From: Kribbella turkmenica
GTDB lineage: Bacteria > Actinomycetota > Actinomycetes > Propionibacteriales > Kribbellaceae
Length of the DNA stretch: 64,000 bases
Direction of reading: 5' to 3'
NCBI RefSeq assembly: GCF_004348725.1
Contig: NZ_SMKR01000014.1
Location: 1-64,000, forward strand
Below, in pieces: positions 33,181 to 42,837 of this stretch (the first letter of the stretch is position 1; the number at the start of each line of letters is the position of its first letter). The translations under genes were made by a program, and so were the position numbers. The notes beneath the pieces were generated by a model. It was not told the origin of the DNA, searched no databases, and saw only the letters and a list, made by a program, of their open reading frames with translations.

Positions 33181-35910
33181 TCAGGTCTTCTTCGCCGCCG
33201 TCTTCTTGGCCGTGGTCTTCGCGGCGGTCTTCTTCGCAGCCGTCTTCTTGGTCGTGGTCTTCTTGGCCGCCGTCTTCTTGGCGGCGGACTTCTTGGCCGA
33301 TTTCTTCACCGGGCCCCGGGAGCGCTTGTCCGCGAGCAGCTCGGCCGCGCGCAGCAGCGAGATGGTCTCGACCGAGTCGTCCTTGCGCAGGGTCGCGTTC
33401 GTCTCGCCGTCGGTCACGTACGGACCGAACCGGCCCTCCTTCACCACCACCGGCTTGCCGGACTCCGGGTCCTCGCCGAGCTCCTTCAGCGGCGGCGCCG
33501 CGGCCCGCCGGCCGCGCTGCTTCGGCTCCGAGTAGATCTTCAGCGCCTCTTCGAGGGTGATGTCGAACATCTGCTCCTCGGACGACAGCGAGCGCGAGTC
33601 CGTCCCCTTCTTCAGGTAGGGCCCGTAGCGGCCGTTCTGCGCGGTGATCTCCTCCCCGCTGTCCGGGTCCTTGCCGACCACCCGCGGCAGCGAGAGCAGC
33701 TTCATCGCGTCGTCGAGGCTGACGCTGTCCAGCGTCATCGACTTCAGCAGCGAGCCGGTCCGCGGCTTGGCACTCTTCGGCGCGTCGTCGGGCAGCACCT
33801 CGGTCACGTACGGACCGAAGCGGCCGGCCTTCGCGACCACCTTCAGCCCGGTGTCCGGCGCCGTACCGAGCTCGTGCTCGATCCCCGAGGGCTGCGCCAG
33901 CAGCTCCTGGGCCCTGTCGACGGTGAGCTCGTCCGGCGGCAGGTCCTCGGGCACGTTGGCGCGCCGCTCGTCCTTGTCCTCGACGTACGGCCCGTAGCGG
34001 CCCACCCGGACGACGATGCCGGTGTCGTCACCACCGACCGGGAACGTCGACATCTCCCGGGCGTCGATGTCGCCCAGGTCGTTCACCATCGAGTGCAGGC
34101 CCTCGAGATCGTCGTCGCCGAAGTAGAACCGGGACAGCACGCCCTCGCGCTGCAGTTCCCCGGCGGCGACCTCGTCGAGCACGTCCTCCATGGTCGCGGT
34201 GAACGCGTAGTCGACCAGCCGGGTGAAGTGCTCCTCCAGCAGCCGGACCACGGCGAACGCCAGCCAGGCCGGCACCAGCGCGGTGCCCTTCTTGTAGACG
34301 TACCCGCGCGCCTGGATCGTGCCGATGATGGATGCGTACGTCGACGGCCGGCCGATCTCCCGCTCTTCCAGCTCGCGGATCAGCGTCGCCTCGGTGTAGC
34401 GGGCCGGCGGCTTCGTCTCGTGACCCGAGGCCAGCACCTCGATCGCAGGCAGGACGTCGCCCTCGGCCACGTCGGGCAGCCGGGTCTCCTGGTCGTCGGT
34501 GCCGGCGGACGGATCGTCCGCGCCTTCGACGTACGCCTTGAGGAAGCCGTGGAAGGTGATCACCCGGCCGGACGAGGTGAACTCGCACAGCTGGCCGGTC
34601 GAGGCCTTCGCGTCGATCTTGATCGAGACGCTGCGGCCCTCGGCGTCCTTCATCTGGGACGCGATGGTGCGCATCCAGATCAGCTCGTAGAGCCGGTACT
34701 CCGCGCCGCTCAGCCCGGTCTGCGCCGGGGTCTGGAAGACCTCGCCGGCCGGCCGGATCGCCTCGTGCGCCTCCTGCGCGTTCTTCACCTTGGAGGTGTA
34801 GACCCGCGGCTTGTCCGGCAGGTACGACGCGCCGTACAGCTCGCGGACCTGGGCCCGGGCGGCGCTGATCGCGGTGTCGGACAGCGTCACGCTGTCCGTA
34901 CGCATGTAGGTGATGTTGCCGTTCTCGTACAGCCGCTGGGCGATCTGCATCGTCTGCGAGGCGGACATGCCGAGCTTGCGGCCGGCCTCCTGCTGCAGCG
35001 TCGTGGTCCGGAACGGCGCGTACGGCTTGCGGGTGTACGGCTTGGACTCGATCGACCGGACGGTGAACTGCGAGTCCCGCAGCGCCGCGGCCAGCGCGGT
35101 CGCGGTCTCCTCGTTCAGATGGACCGTGTTCTGGCTCTTCAGCTCGCCGGTCGCGTTGAAGTCGCGGCCCTGCGCCACCCGCCGGCTGTCCACCGAGACG
35201 AGCCGGGAGGGGAACTGCCGCGGCTGCCTGCCCTCACCGGCGTCGAGCGTGGCGTCCAGGTCCCAGTACGACGCGCTGCGGAAGGCGATCCGCTCACGCT
35301 CGCGGTCGACCACCATCCGGATCGCGACCGACTGCACCCGGCCCGCCGACAGCTTCGGCATGACCTTCTTCCAGAGCACCGGCGAGACCTCGTAGCCGTA
35401 CAGCCGGTCGAGGATCCGGCGCGCCTCCTGGGCGTCGACGAGCGCGTCGTTGATGTCGCGGGCGCTGCCGACCGCTTCCTGGATCGCCTTCGGCGTGATC
35501 TCGTGGAAGACCATCCGCTTGACCGGGACCTTCGGCTTCAGTTCGTCCAGCAGGTGCCAGGCGATGGCTTCGCCCTCGCGGTCCTCGTCTGTCGCCAGGT
35601 ACAGCTCGTCGGCGTCCTTGAGCAGGTCCCTCAGCTTGCGGATCTGGGCCTTCTTGTCGGCCGGGACGACGTACAGCGGGTCGAAGTGGTCCTCGATGTT
35701 GACGCCGAGCCGGGCCCAGGGCAGTCCCTTGTACTTCGCTGGAATCTCGTCCGCGCCCTTCGGCAGGTCGCGGATGTGACCGAAGCTGGACTCCACCACG
35801 TACCCCGACCCCAGGAAACCGGCGATCATCCGCGCCTTCTTCGGCGACTCGACGATCACCAGACGGCGTGCCGCCGCTGTTGCTGTCTTCGTCCCTGATG
35901 CCCCTGCCAC
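33181..35910 (-). CDS. topA: DNA topoisomerase I
   Basis: A 909-residue type IA topoisomerase that relaxes negative supercoils. Toprim domain at about 15-130 (VIVESPKKA, ATDEDREGEAIAWHL with the acidic triad), active-site Tyr335 in ITYMRTDS, and decatenation-loop and gate domains after it. No zinc fingers remain; instead there are several topoI C-terminal repeats (GRYGPYV, GRFGPYV and similar) and a Lys/Ala-rich tail (KKTAAKK repeats) that binds DNA, as in other actinobacteria. GTG 35910 has AAGGAG four bases upstream; GTG 35934 is an alternative. Essential housekeeping gene. Confidence 0.95.
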   Translation of the reverse strand: MAGASGTKTATAAARRLVIVESPKKARMIAGFLGSGYVVESSFGHIRDLPKGADEIPAKYKGLPWARLGVNIEDHFDPLYVVPADKKAQIRKLRDLLKDADELYLATDEDREGEAIAWHLLDELKPKVPVKRMVFHEITPKAIQEAVGSARDINDALVDAQEARRILDRLYGYEVSPVLWKKVMPKLSAGRVQSVAIRMVVDRERERIAFRSASYWDLDATLDAGEGRQPRQFPSRLVSVDSRRVAQGRDFNATGELKSQNTVHLNEETATALAAALRDSQFTVRSIESKPYTRKPYAPFRTTTLQQEAGRKLGMSASQTMQIAQRLYENGNITYMRTDSVTLSDTAISAARAQVRELYGASYLPDKPRVYTSKVKNAQEAHEAIRPAGEVFQTPAQTGLSGAEYRLYELIWMRTIASQMKDAEGRSVSIKIDAKASTGQLCEFTSSGRVITFHGFLKAYVEGADDPSAGTDDQETRLPDVAEGDVLPAIEVLASGHETKPPARYTEATLIRELEEREIGRPSTYASIIGTIQARGYVYKKGTALVPAWLAFAVVRLLEEHFTRLVDYAFTATMEDVLDEVAAGELQREGVLSRFYFGDDDLEGLHSMVNDLGDIDAREMSTFPVGGDDTGIVVRVGRYGPYVEDKDERRANVPEDLPPDELTVDRAQELLAQPSGIEHELGTAPDTGLKVVAKAGRFGPYVTEVLPDDAPKSAKPRTGSLLKSMTLDSVSLDDAMKLLSLPRVVGKDPDSGEEITAQNGRYGPYLKKGTDSRSLSSEEQMFDITLEEALKIYSEPKQRGRRAAAPPLKELGEDPESGKPVVVKEGRFGPYVTDGETNATLRKDDSVETISLLRAAELLADKRSRGPVKKSAKKSAAKKTAAKKTTTKKTAAKKTAAKTTAKKTAAKKT

Positions 35911-36237
35911 CGCGCTCCTTGCCCTAGCACTCACTCGTCCTGCCGACAACGTCCGTGACCGGACGTCTGTTCCCCGAGCACAGATCGACCCCGTCCGAGG
36001 ACAGGGTACGGCCGACGGCAACGCATTTCTCAACGCACGGTAACCGGTCCCGGCGTGCCTACACGTCACAGGGTTTCAGAAAGTGTCCGACAACCCCGCT
36101 CACCGCGCGCGCCACAGCCACCGAGCGCGCGCCGGACCTCCGCCCCATCCCGCCCTCTGGATCCCGAGCGTACGCCGTCCGGGCAGTGGCAGGAGTGGGC
36201 AGTGTCACACCCGGGGCTCAGCGGATCGGAACCGGCG
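35911..36237. other. Intergenic region upstream of topA
   Basis: A 327-bp gap between topA and the hydrolase gene, both on the minus strand. It must carry the topA promoter. On the minus strand TTGTCG, 17 bases, TAGGGC lies very close to the start and is a weak candidate; nothing stronger is obvious. No RNA gene or open frame with coding character was seen. Confidence 0.5.
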
Positions 36238-37578
36238 TCAGCGGGCGAAGCGCACCTCCGGGAACCTCGGCGACTCGCCGCGGAGCAGCAACTCGGGGCG
36301 GTGGCGCAGGTTCTGGTCGAAGAACGCGGTCAGGTACTGCCGCTGGGCGAGCACGCTCCGGGCCGGGTCGACCGAGCCGACCAGTGCGGTCATCACCGAG
36401 GTGATGATCTCGTCCTCGCCATAGATCGCGCGGAACAACTGGTCGAAGACGAACTGGTAGTCGGTGAACGCCTTCTGCTTGGCGCCGGCCAGGCCGAGGT
36501 TCAGCTTCCAGCCGCGCTGCGCGTCCCAGAAGCCGGCCCACGACTTGTCGTAGTGCTCCTTCCCCTCGTCGGTCCGCTGGGTGGTGTCCGACCCGAAGAG
36601 CAGGAACGGCTGGTCGAGCCCCTTCCGGGCGACCTCGCCGAGCGGGCCCTTCGACGGGTCGTCCTGGAGCGTGCCGTCCAGGTCCAGGCCGGCGCCGAAC
36701 CGCCGGTCCACGAGCAGGGTGTTCGCGGTCGCGTAACCGCCGAGTCCGAAGCCGAACATGCCGACCTTCTCCAGGTCGAGACCGCCGCCGAGCCCGGACG
36801 GCAGGGGCTTCCCGTCCGTGTCCTGGTTCCGGCCGCCGGCGATCCGCTCGAGCTGGTCCAGCACGAACCGCGCGTCGGCCGTCCGGGTCTCGACGGCCGC
36901 GCGGGTGAACGCCGGATCCGGCAGTTGGTCGGCCGGTACGCCGGGGAGGAACCGGCCGCCCGGGAACTCGGTGGGCGTCTCATGGGTGTGGTCCATGGTG
37001 ACGACGACGTACCCGCGGCTGGCCAGGTCCTCGACCTGGGCGGTGTTCACGAACCGGCTGTACTGGTAGCCGGGAGAGAACAGCACGACGGGGTGCGGGA
37101 CCGGCTGCATCGCCGCGTCCACCCGGGAGTGCGTCTCGGTGTTCGCGAAGTCGAACGAGCCGGTCGGCAGGGCCAGCCCGTACTCCCCGGTCCAGGCCGA
37201 GTCGACCTCGGTCGCGGTCCGCTTCGGCATGTACTTCGCGAACGGCGCACCGGAGGTCACCGAGGCCGGGTACCACAGGCTGACCATCAGCTCGCGGTGG
37301 CCGGAGGGCATCCGCGGGTCCGGACGGGACCGGTCGACCAGGTGCAGGGCGGTCGTGCCGAGCGCCTTCCTCCCGGTCGGCGCCGGCAGACGGAACGTCA
37401 CCGGGCGGAAGTCGGGGTCGGTCCGCACGGTCGAGCGATGAGGGTCGAAGGGCACGGCCCGGGCGACGGCCGGAGAGGCCAGCGCGACGCCGAGCGTGAG
37501 GCCACCGGCCAGGATCCCGCGCCGGCTGACCGAGCGCCCGGCTGTTGGTCGACTGTTCGCCATGCGAAACATCGTCAC
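36238..37578 (-). CDS. Tat-exported alpha/beta-hydrolase-fold protein, PAF-acetylhydrolase-like, nucleophile Ser missing
   Basis: A 446-residue protein with a twin-arginine signal (SRRGILAGG followed by a hydrophobic stretch and AVARA). The body follows the platelet-activating-factor acetylhydrolase plan: VSLWYPAS, HPVVLFSPGYQYSRF, YVVVTMDHTHET and a Ca-x-x-like LDLDGTL. In this family the nucleophile elbow is GHSFGG; here it reads GFGLGG, so Gly replaces the catalytic Ser, while the elbow glycines remain. The protein may be a pseudoenzyme, use another residue, or bind a ligand. GTG 37578 is preferred for its GGGGTGA site; ATG 37572 and 37563 are in frame. Confidence 0.75.
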   Translation of the reverse strand: MTMFRMANSRPTAGRSVSRRGILAGGLTLGVALASPAVARAVPFDPHRSTVRTDPDFRPVTFRLPAPTGRKALGTTALHLVDRSRPDPRMPSGHRELMVSLWYPASVTSGAPFAKYMPKRTATEVDSAWTGEYGLALPTGSFDFANTETHSRVDAAMQPVPHPVVLFSPGYQYSRFVNTAQVEDLASRGYVVVTMDHTHETPTEFPGGRFLPGVPADQLPDPAFTRAAVETRTADARFVLDQLERIAGGRNQDTDGKPLPSGLGGGLDLEKVGMFGFGLGGYATANTLLVDRRFGAGLDLDGTLQDDPSKGPLGEVARKGLDQPFLLFGSDTTQRTDEGKEHYDKSWAGFWDAQRGWKLNLGLAGAKQKAFTDYQFVFDQLFRAIYGEDEIITSVMTALVGSVDPARSVLAQRQYLTAFFDQNLRHRPELLLRGESPRFPEVRFAR

Positions 37579-37658
37579 GGCCCGGCTTCACCCCCTGATC
37601 CCGGCGGCGTCTCAACTTGGTGACGGCCGACCTGATGACAAGCCGACGCCCGTGCGGT

Positions 37659-37684
37659 TCAATGAGCGCATTCTTGTTCATTGA
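37659..37684. promoter_or_regulatory. Inverted repeat before the GH31 gene
   Basis: TCAATGA (37659-37665) and TCATTGA (37678-37684) are exact inverted repeats with a 12-base spacer, ending 19 bases before GTG 37704, in the 125-bp divergent gap between the hydrolase and GH31 genes. Candidate operator for either gene. Confidence 0.5.
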
Positions 37685-37703
37685 TGCGTGAAGTGAGGCA
37701 CTC

Positions 37704-40700
37704 GTGAGCATCTTTGTCCGCATGAAACGTTCAGTCACCGTTCTAGCGTTGATCGGCGGCGCGCTGGGTGCCATGAGCGCTCAGGCACAGGCCCAGCCCG
37801 CCGCCGACACCACGCTCGGTGACGTCACCGGGTTCTCCGCCGACAAGGCGGCGTACACCCTCAGCGCCGGTGAGGCGAAGGTGCGGGTGGCCTTCCTGAA
37901 GGACGACGTGTTCCGGCTCTGGCTGGCACCGGACGGCAACTTCACGGATCCCGCCAACACCCCGCCGGCCGACCCGGCCGCACCCGCGTCGAACATCGTG
38001 GTCAAGACCGACTACGGCACACCGCGCACGTCCTGGCGGGACCGCGGCAGCTACTACTCGCTGACGACCGGGAAGATCGAGGTCCGGGCGCAGAAGAAGC
38101 CGCTGACGTTCAGCGTGTACCGGAGCGACGGTCAGCTCGTCTGGGCGGAGAGTGCGCCGCTGGCGTGGAACGACACCGCCACCACCCAGTCGCTGGGCCG
38201 CGGGCCGAGCGAGCAGTTCTTCGGCGGCGGCATGCAGAACGGCCGGTTCTCGCACCGCGACCAGACCATCAGGATCTCCCGCGACTTCAACTGGGAGGAC
38301 GGCGGCAACCCGAACGCCTCGCCGTACTACATGAGCACCGCGGGGTACGGCGTACTGCGGAACACGTTCAGCCCCGGCAACTACAGCTTCACCGAACCGG
38401 TCGTCACCAGGCACGACGAGAAGCGCTTCGACGCGTACTACTTCGTCGGCGACCTCAAGACCTCGCTCGACCGCTACACCGAGCTCACCGGCCGGCCGTT
38501 CATGCCACCGATCTACGGTCTCGAGTACGGCGACTCCGACTGTTACAACCGCGGTCACTACGCGAAGGACCCGGACCCGAGCAACGACTGGAAGGTGCAC
38601 CCGGAGAAGGTCACCACCCTGGATGCGGTGAAGATCGCCCAGCGGTTCGAGGACGAGGACATGCCCGGCGGCTGGATGCTGGTCAACGACGACTACGGCT
38701 GCGGGTACTCCGACAACACCGAGTTCGAGCAGGTCGAGGGGACCTGGTGGGGCAAGCGCGACATCCCGGCACTCAAGCAGACCGGTGACGAGCTCCGGCA
38801 GCGCAACATCGAGATGGGCCTGTGGACGCAGTCGTCCCTGGACCGGCAGCCGGCCGAGGTCGGCGAGGCCGGGGTCCGGGTCCGCAAGCTGGACGTCGCC
38901 TGGGTCGGCCCGGGCTACCGGCACGCGCTCAGTGCCTGCGACACCGCACACGACGGCATAGAGGAGTACAGCAACGCCCGCGGCTTCGCCTGGATGGTGG
39001 AGGGCTGGGCCGGTGCGCAGCGGTGCGCGGTGCAGTGGACGGGTGACCACAGCGGCTCGCTGGACGCGATCAGGTGGCAGGTCCCGGCGATCCATGGCTC
39101 CGGCAACTCCGGTATCGCCTACACCGCCGGTGACGTCGACGGCATCTTCGGCGGCTCGCCCACGAGCTACGTGCGGGACATGCAGTGGAAGGTGTTCAAC
39201 CCGGCGTTCATGACCATGTCCGGCTGGGCCACCCCGGCGTTCAAGCAGCCGTGGGCGTACGGCGACCCGTACACCTCGATCAACCGCAAGTACCTCAAGC
39301 TGCGTGAGCGCCTGCTGCCGTACTTCTACACGTACGCCGCCGAGGCCCACCGGACCGGGGCTCCGCTGAACCGGTCGCTGGTGCTGGAGTACCCGGACGA
39401 CCCGAAGACGTGGGACGACAGCACGAAGTACGAGTTCCTGGCCGGCAAGGAGTTCCTGGTCGCGCCGATGTGGGGTGCCGACGAGGTGAAGAACGGCATC
39501 TACCTGCCCGAGGGCAACTGGGTCGACTACTGGACCGGCCGCGTCTACCAGGGCCCGGCCACGGTCAACGGCTACCACGCCCCGCTGGACACGCTGCCGC
39601 TGTTCGTGAAGGCGGGCGCCGTCGTGCCGATGTGGAAGGAAGGCATCAACCGCGCTGCCGAGCAGGCCTTCGGTGACCCGCTCACCCTCGACATCTACCC
39701 GCAGGGCGAGTCCTCGTTCAGCCTGTTCGAGGACGATCGGGTGACCAGGTCGCAGAGCTCGGCCCAGCAGCTCTTCACGGTCGACGCGCCCACGCAGGGC
39801 CGCGGGAACATTACCGTGACGATCGGTGCGAGCGTCGGCTCGTACGCCGGTAAGCCGGCCGCTCGACCGTACGAGTTGACCGTGCACACCGGCACCAAGC
39901 CACTGGTCGTCCTCGTGGACGGCCGGAAGGTGAACGACTGGAGTTACGACGACGGGGTGGTGCGGGTGAAGACCTCGCCGATCTCCACCGGGCGTTCGGC
40001 CGTCGTCCGGCTCCTCGGCACCTCCTCCGTCGGTGGACCGGATGTCGCGAACACCTTCGGCGCCGCGGAACTGTCCACTCCGTCGCTGTGGAACGCGCCC
40101 GGTCAGGCCACCGAGGTGACCGCCACCTTCCGCAACGACAGCCGGACCACGATGCGCAACGTGAACCTCGACCTGCAGGTCCCCGACGGCTGGACGGTCA
40201 CCGGACAGCAGGTGTTCCCGCAGGTCGGCCGTGGCGAGTCCGTGACGACCACGCTGCAGGTCACGCCGGGCGCCGACGTCGAGCCCGCGTCGTTCACGCT
40301 GCAGCTGAAGGCCGACTATGTTGCCGAAGGCAAGATTTATGGTGCCGGCGCCGCGGCCACGGCGCAGTTGCCCTACGCCTCGTTGTCGCAGGCGGCCACC
40401 GTGGTCGGGATCAGCGACGCCTCGAGTTACGCCCACGGCAACTTCGACGGATCAGGCAACAGCTTCAACGGTGAGGCGCTGGCCGCGGCCGGATACACGC
40501 CGGGTGCGACGGTGACCGTGCAGGACGCGCAGTTCACCTGGCCTTCCGGTGCGCCGGGGACGCCCAACCTGGTGAAGAACCAGCCGGCGCCGATCCTGGT
40601 CTCCGGCAGCGGCTCGCACCTCGCCCTGCTGGGCGCCGGCGCCAGCCTGAACGCTCGGGGAGCGGTGACGATCATCTACACCGACGGCTCGGAGTCCCAG

Positions 40701-41387
40701 GGCACGTTCCAGCTGCCGAACTGGTGTTGCCAGGACCCGACGACCGGCGGCGCGAAGGTGGCGGTGTCGGTGAAGGGTCGTTACACGCCGGCGGGGTTGA
40801 GCAACACGACGACCGACTACCGGGTCTTCTACACCGCCGTACCGCTGGATCCGGGCAAGACGGTCAAGGCGATCAAGCTGCCGGGCGGCGGTCTGGGGTT
40901 CTTCGCGGCCACCATCGCGGACAAGCCGTTGCCGCCGGCACCCACCGGCGACACCTGGGTGAGCGACCTGGAGTTCCTCGACTCGACCAACGGCTGGGGC
41001 CCGGTCGAGCGGGATCGCAGCAATGGTGAGGACGGCGCCGCCGACGGCAACCCGATCACGCTCGACGGGGTGCGGTACGCGAAGGGTCTGGGGACCCACG
41101 CGCCGTCGGTGGTCAGCGTCCGGATCGGCGGGAACTGCAGCACCTTCACCGCGAAGGTCGGCGTGGACGACGAGATGGACGATCGCGGCAAGGTCAGCTT
41201 CAAGGTCCTGGTCGACGGGGTCGCGAAGTACACCTCGGACCTGCTCACCGGTACGTCGCCGACCGCGAACGTCTCGGTGGACGTCTCGGGCGGCCAGACG
41301 CTGACCCTGCAGGTCACCGACGGCGGTGACGGCATCACCAGCGATCACGGCGACTGGGCGGAGGCGAAGGTGAGCTGCAACCCATAA
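37704..41387 (+). CDS. Secreted multidomain glycoside hydrolase family 31 enzyme
   Basis: A 1227-residue exported enzyme. Signal peptide about 1-31 (ALGAMSAQAQAQ). An N-terminal galactose-mutarotase-like domain (about 40-260) precedes the GH31 barrel (about 265-600): nucleophile D397 in RKLDVAWVG and acid/base D448 in VQWTGDHSG. Beta-sandwich domains follow, then a NEW3 domain (about 785-880), a region with its own Cys pair (NWCCQD) and a C-terminal NPCBM carbohydrate-binding domain (about 1085-1225). GH31 enzymes cleave alpha-linked glucose, xylose, galactose or GalNAc; the NEW3 and NPCBM modules point to a polymeric or glycoprotein substrate outside the cell. GTG 37704 has GTGAGG upstream; ATG 37722 is possible. 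Confidence 0.9.
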   Translation: MSIFVRMKRSVTVLALIGGALGAMSAQAQAQPAADTTLGDVTGFSADKAAYTLSAGEAKVRVAFLKDDVFRLWLAPDGNFTDPANTPPADPAAPASNIVVKTDYGTPRTSWRDRGSYYSLTTGKIEVRAQKKPLTFSVYRSDGQLVWAESAPLAWNDTATTQSLGRGPSEQFFGGGMQNGRFSHRDQTIRISRDFNWEDGGNPNASPYYMSTAGYGVLRNTFSPGNYSFTEPVVTRHDEKRFDAYYFVGDLKTSLDRYTELTGRPFMPPIYGLEYGDSDCYNRGHYAKDPDPSNDWKVHPEKVTTLDAVKIAQRFEDEDMPGGWMLVNDDYGCGYSDNTEFEQVEGTWWGKRDIPALKQTGDELRQRNIEMGLWTQSSLDRQPAEVGEAGVRVRKLDVAWVGPGYRHALSACDTAHDGIEEYSNARGFAWMVEGWAGAQRCAVQWTGDHSGSLDAIRWQVPAIHGSGNSGIAYTAGDVDGIFGGSPTSYVRDMQWKVFNPAFMTMSGWATPAFKQPWAYGDPYTSINRKYLKLRERLLPYFYTYAAEAHRTGAPLNRSLVLEYPDDPKTWDDSTKYEFLAGKEFLVAPMWGADEVKNGIYLPEGNWVDYWTGRVYQGPATVNGYHAPLDTLPLFVKAGAVVPMWKEGINRAAEQAFGDPLTLDIYPQGESSFSLFEDDRVTRSQSSAQQLFTVDAPTQGRGNITVTIGASVGSYAGKPAARPYELTVHTGTKPLVVLVDGRKVNDWSYDDGVVRVKTSPISTGRSAVVRLLGTSSVGGPDVANTFGAAELSTPSLWNAPGQATEVTATFRNDSRTTMRNVNLDLQVPDGWTVTGQQVFPQVGRGESVTTTLQVTPGADVEPASFTLQLKADYVAEGKIYGAGAAATAQLPYASLSQAATVVGISDASSYAHGNFDGSGNSFNGEALAAAGYTPGATVTVQDAQFTWPSGAPGTPNLVKNQPAPILVSGSGSHLALLGAGASLNARGAVTIIYTDGSESQGTFQLPNWCCQDPTTGGAKVAVSVKGRYTPAGLSNTTTDYRVFYTAVPLDPGKTVKAIKLPGGGLGFFAATIADKPLPPAPTGDTWVSDLEFLDSTNGWGPVERDRSNGEDGAADGNPITLDGVRYAKGLGTHAPSVVSVRIGGNCSTFTAKVGVDDEMDDRGKVSFKVLVDGVAKYTSDLLTGTSPTANVSVDVSGGQTLTLQVTDGGDGITSDHGDWAEAKVSCNP

Positions 41388-41394
41388 TGGCTGC

Positions 41395-42837
41395 ATGACC
41401 GAACTCACGGGCACCGAGGTGGACGCGCTCCGGCAGGCGTTCACCGCCGCCGGCTACACGGTCGACGGTGTGGCCGACCGGCTGGGTGCCCAGGCCAACG
41501 GTGCGCTGGCCCGCAACGAGACGACTCTGGCGGGCCGGCGGACCGGGTCCGGCGACGCGCTGGACACGTTCATCCGGTTGTTCCTGCTGCAGCACGCCGT
41601 ACCGGAGTTCCAGCTGCGAGCCGCCGTTCCGGAGCCGGACTTGGTTGCCCTGGGCATCGTTGTGGTCGAGGGCGGCGAAGCCCGGGCGGTGCTCGACATC
41701 CGGCCGTTCGCCGAGGACGACCGGGAGTGGTGGGTGGTCGCGGACCTCACCCCGGGGCTGGACGGGCGGCGCGAGCCGATGCGGTCCGACTACGTGCTTG
41801 GGATTGCGCCGGCCAGTCTGAGCCTCATCCAGCTGACCGTGCCGATCAAGGCCGAGCGAGCCCTGGACATCGGCACCGGGTGCGGCATCCAGTCGCTGCA
41901 CCTGGCCGACCGGGTCAACCAGGTCGTGGCCACCGACGTGAACCCGCGGGCGCTCCAGCTGGCCCGGTGGACGGCCGCGCTGAACCGGGCGGACCTCGAC
42001 GTCCGCTCCGGCAGTCTGTTCGAGCCGGTCCGTGGTGAGCGATTCGACCTGATCGTGAGCAATCCGCCGTACGTGATCTCGCCCGGGGACGGGCGGCTGA
42101 CGTACCGGGAGACCGGGTTCGCCGGTGACTCTGTGGTCGAGCAACTGGTGCGTCAGGCGCCGGACCACCTGACCGAGGGCGGCTGGTGTCAACTGCTTGC
42201 GAACTGGACGTGCGTCCGCGGTGAGGACTGGCGCGACCGGCTCGCCGGATGGATGGGTGACCGGTCCGCGTGGGCAGTGCAGCGCGAGCAGCTCGACCCG
42301 TCGGAGTACGTCGAGCTGTGGTTGCGGGACGCCGGTTTACACGGGTCCACGGAGTACAGCTCGCGGTACGACGCTTGGCTGCGCTGGCTGGACGACCAGG
42401 GTGTCGAGACGATCGGGATGGGCTGGATCACCCTGCACAACGTGCCCGGGACGCTCGCGGCCGAGGAGTGGCCGTACGAGATCGAGCGACCGATCGGTCC
42501 GCACGTACTGCGGCGGTTCGAACGGACGGAGGGTTTACCGGACGACCTGACCGGGCTGCACCTCGTGGTCGCCGACGACGTCATCCAGGAGACCAGCGGG
42601 CCGCCGGGCGCCGAGGACCCGGCGACGATCGTCCTCCGGCAGCAGCGCGGGATGCGGCGGGCGGAGCAGGCGGACACGGTGCTGGCCGGCTTCGTCGGTG
42701 CGTGTGACGGCGACTTGAGCGTCGGTCAGATCCTCGGAGCCCTCGCCGACCTGCTGGAGCGGCCGCTGGCGGACGTGCTCCGGGACTACCTCCCGCAGGT
42801 CAGACGCCTTGTCGTAGAAGGCTTCCTGAACTACTGA
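41395..42837 (+). CDS. Class I methyltransferase with NPPY motif (HemK/PrmC-like)
   Basis: A 480-residue protein with an N-terminal helical region (about 1-130), a SAM-binding domain (ALDIGTGCGIQSLHLAD near 160-176, ATDVNPRAL) and the motif VSNPPYVI typical of N5-glutamine or adenine-N6 methyltransferases. A C-terminal extension (about 340-480), partly winged-helix-like, is characteristic of a longer actinobacterial group related to PrmC. The substrate is unknown; protein or nucleic acid is likely from NPPY. It begins 7 bases after the GH31 stop and overlaps the convergent GGDEF gene by 7 bases. Confidence 0.85.
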   Translation: MTELTGTEVDALRQAFTAAGYTVDGVADRLGAQANGALARNETTLAGRRTGSGDALDTFIRLFLLQHAVPEFQLRAAVPEPDLVALGIVVVEGGEARAVLDIRPFAEDDREWWVVADLTPGLDGRREPMRSDYVLGIAPASLSLIQLTVPIKAERALDIGTGCGIQSLHLADRVNQVVATDVNPRALQLARWTAALNRADLDVRSGSLFEPVRGERFDLIVSNPPYVISPGDGRLTYRETGFAGDSVVEQLVRQAPDHLTEGGWCQLLANWTCVRGEDWRDRLAGWMGDRSAWAVQREQLDPSEYVELWLRDAGLHGSTEYSSRYDAWLRWLDDQGVETIGMGWITLHNVPGTLAAEEWPYEIERPIGPHVLRRFERTEGLPDDLTGLHLVVADDVIQETSGPPGAEDPATIVLRQQRGMRRAEQADTVLAGFVGACDGDLSVGQILGALADLLERPLADVLRDYLPQVRRLVVEGFLNY

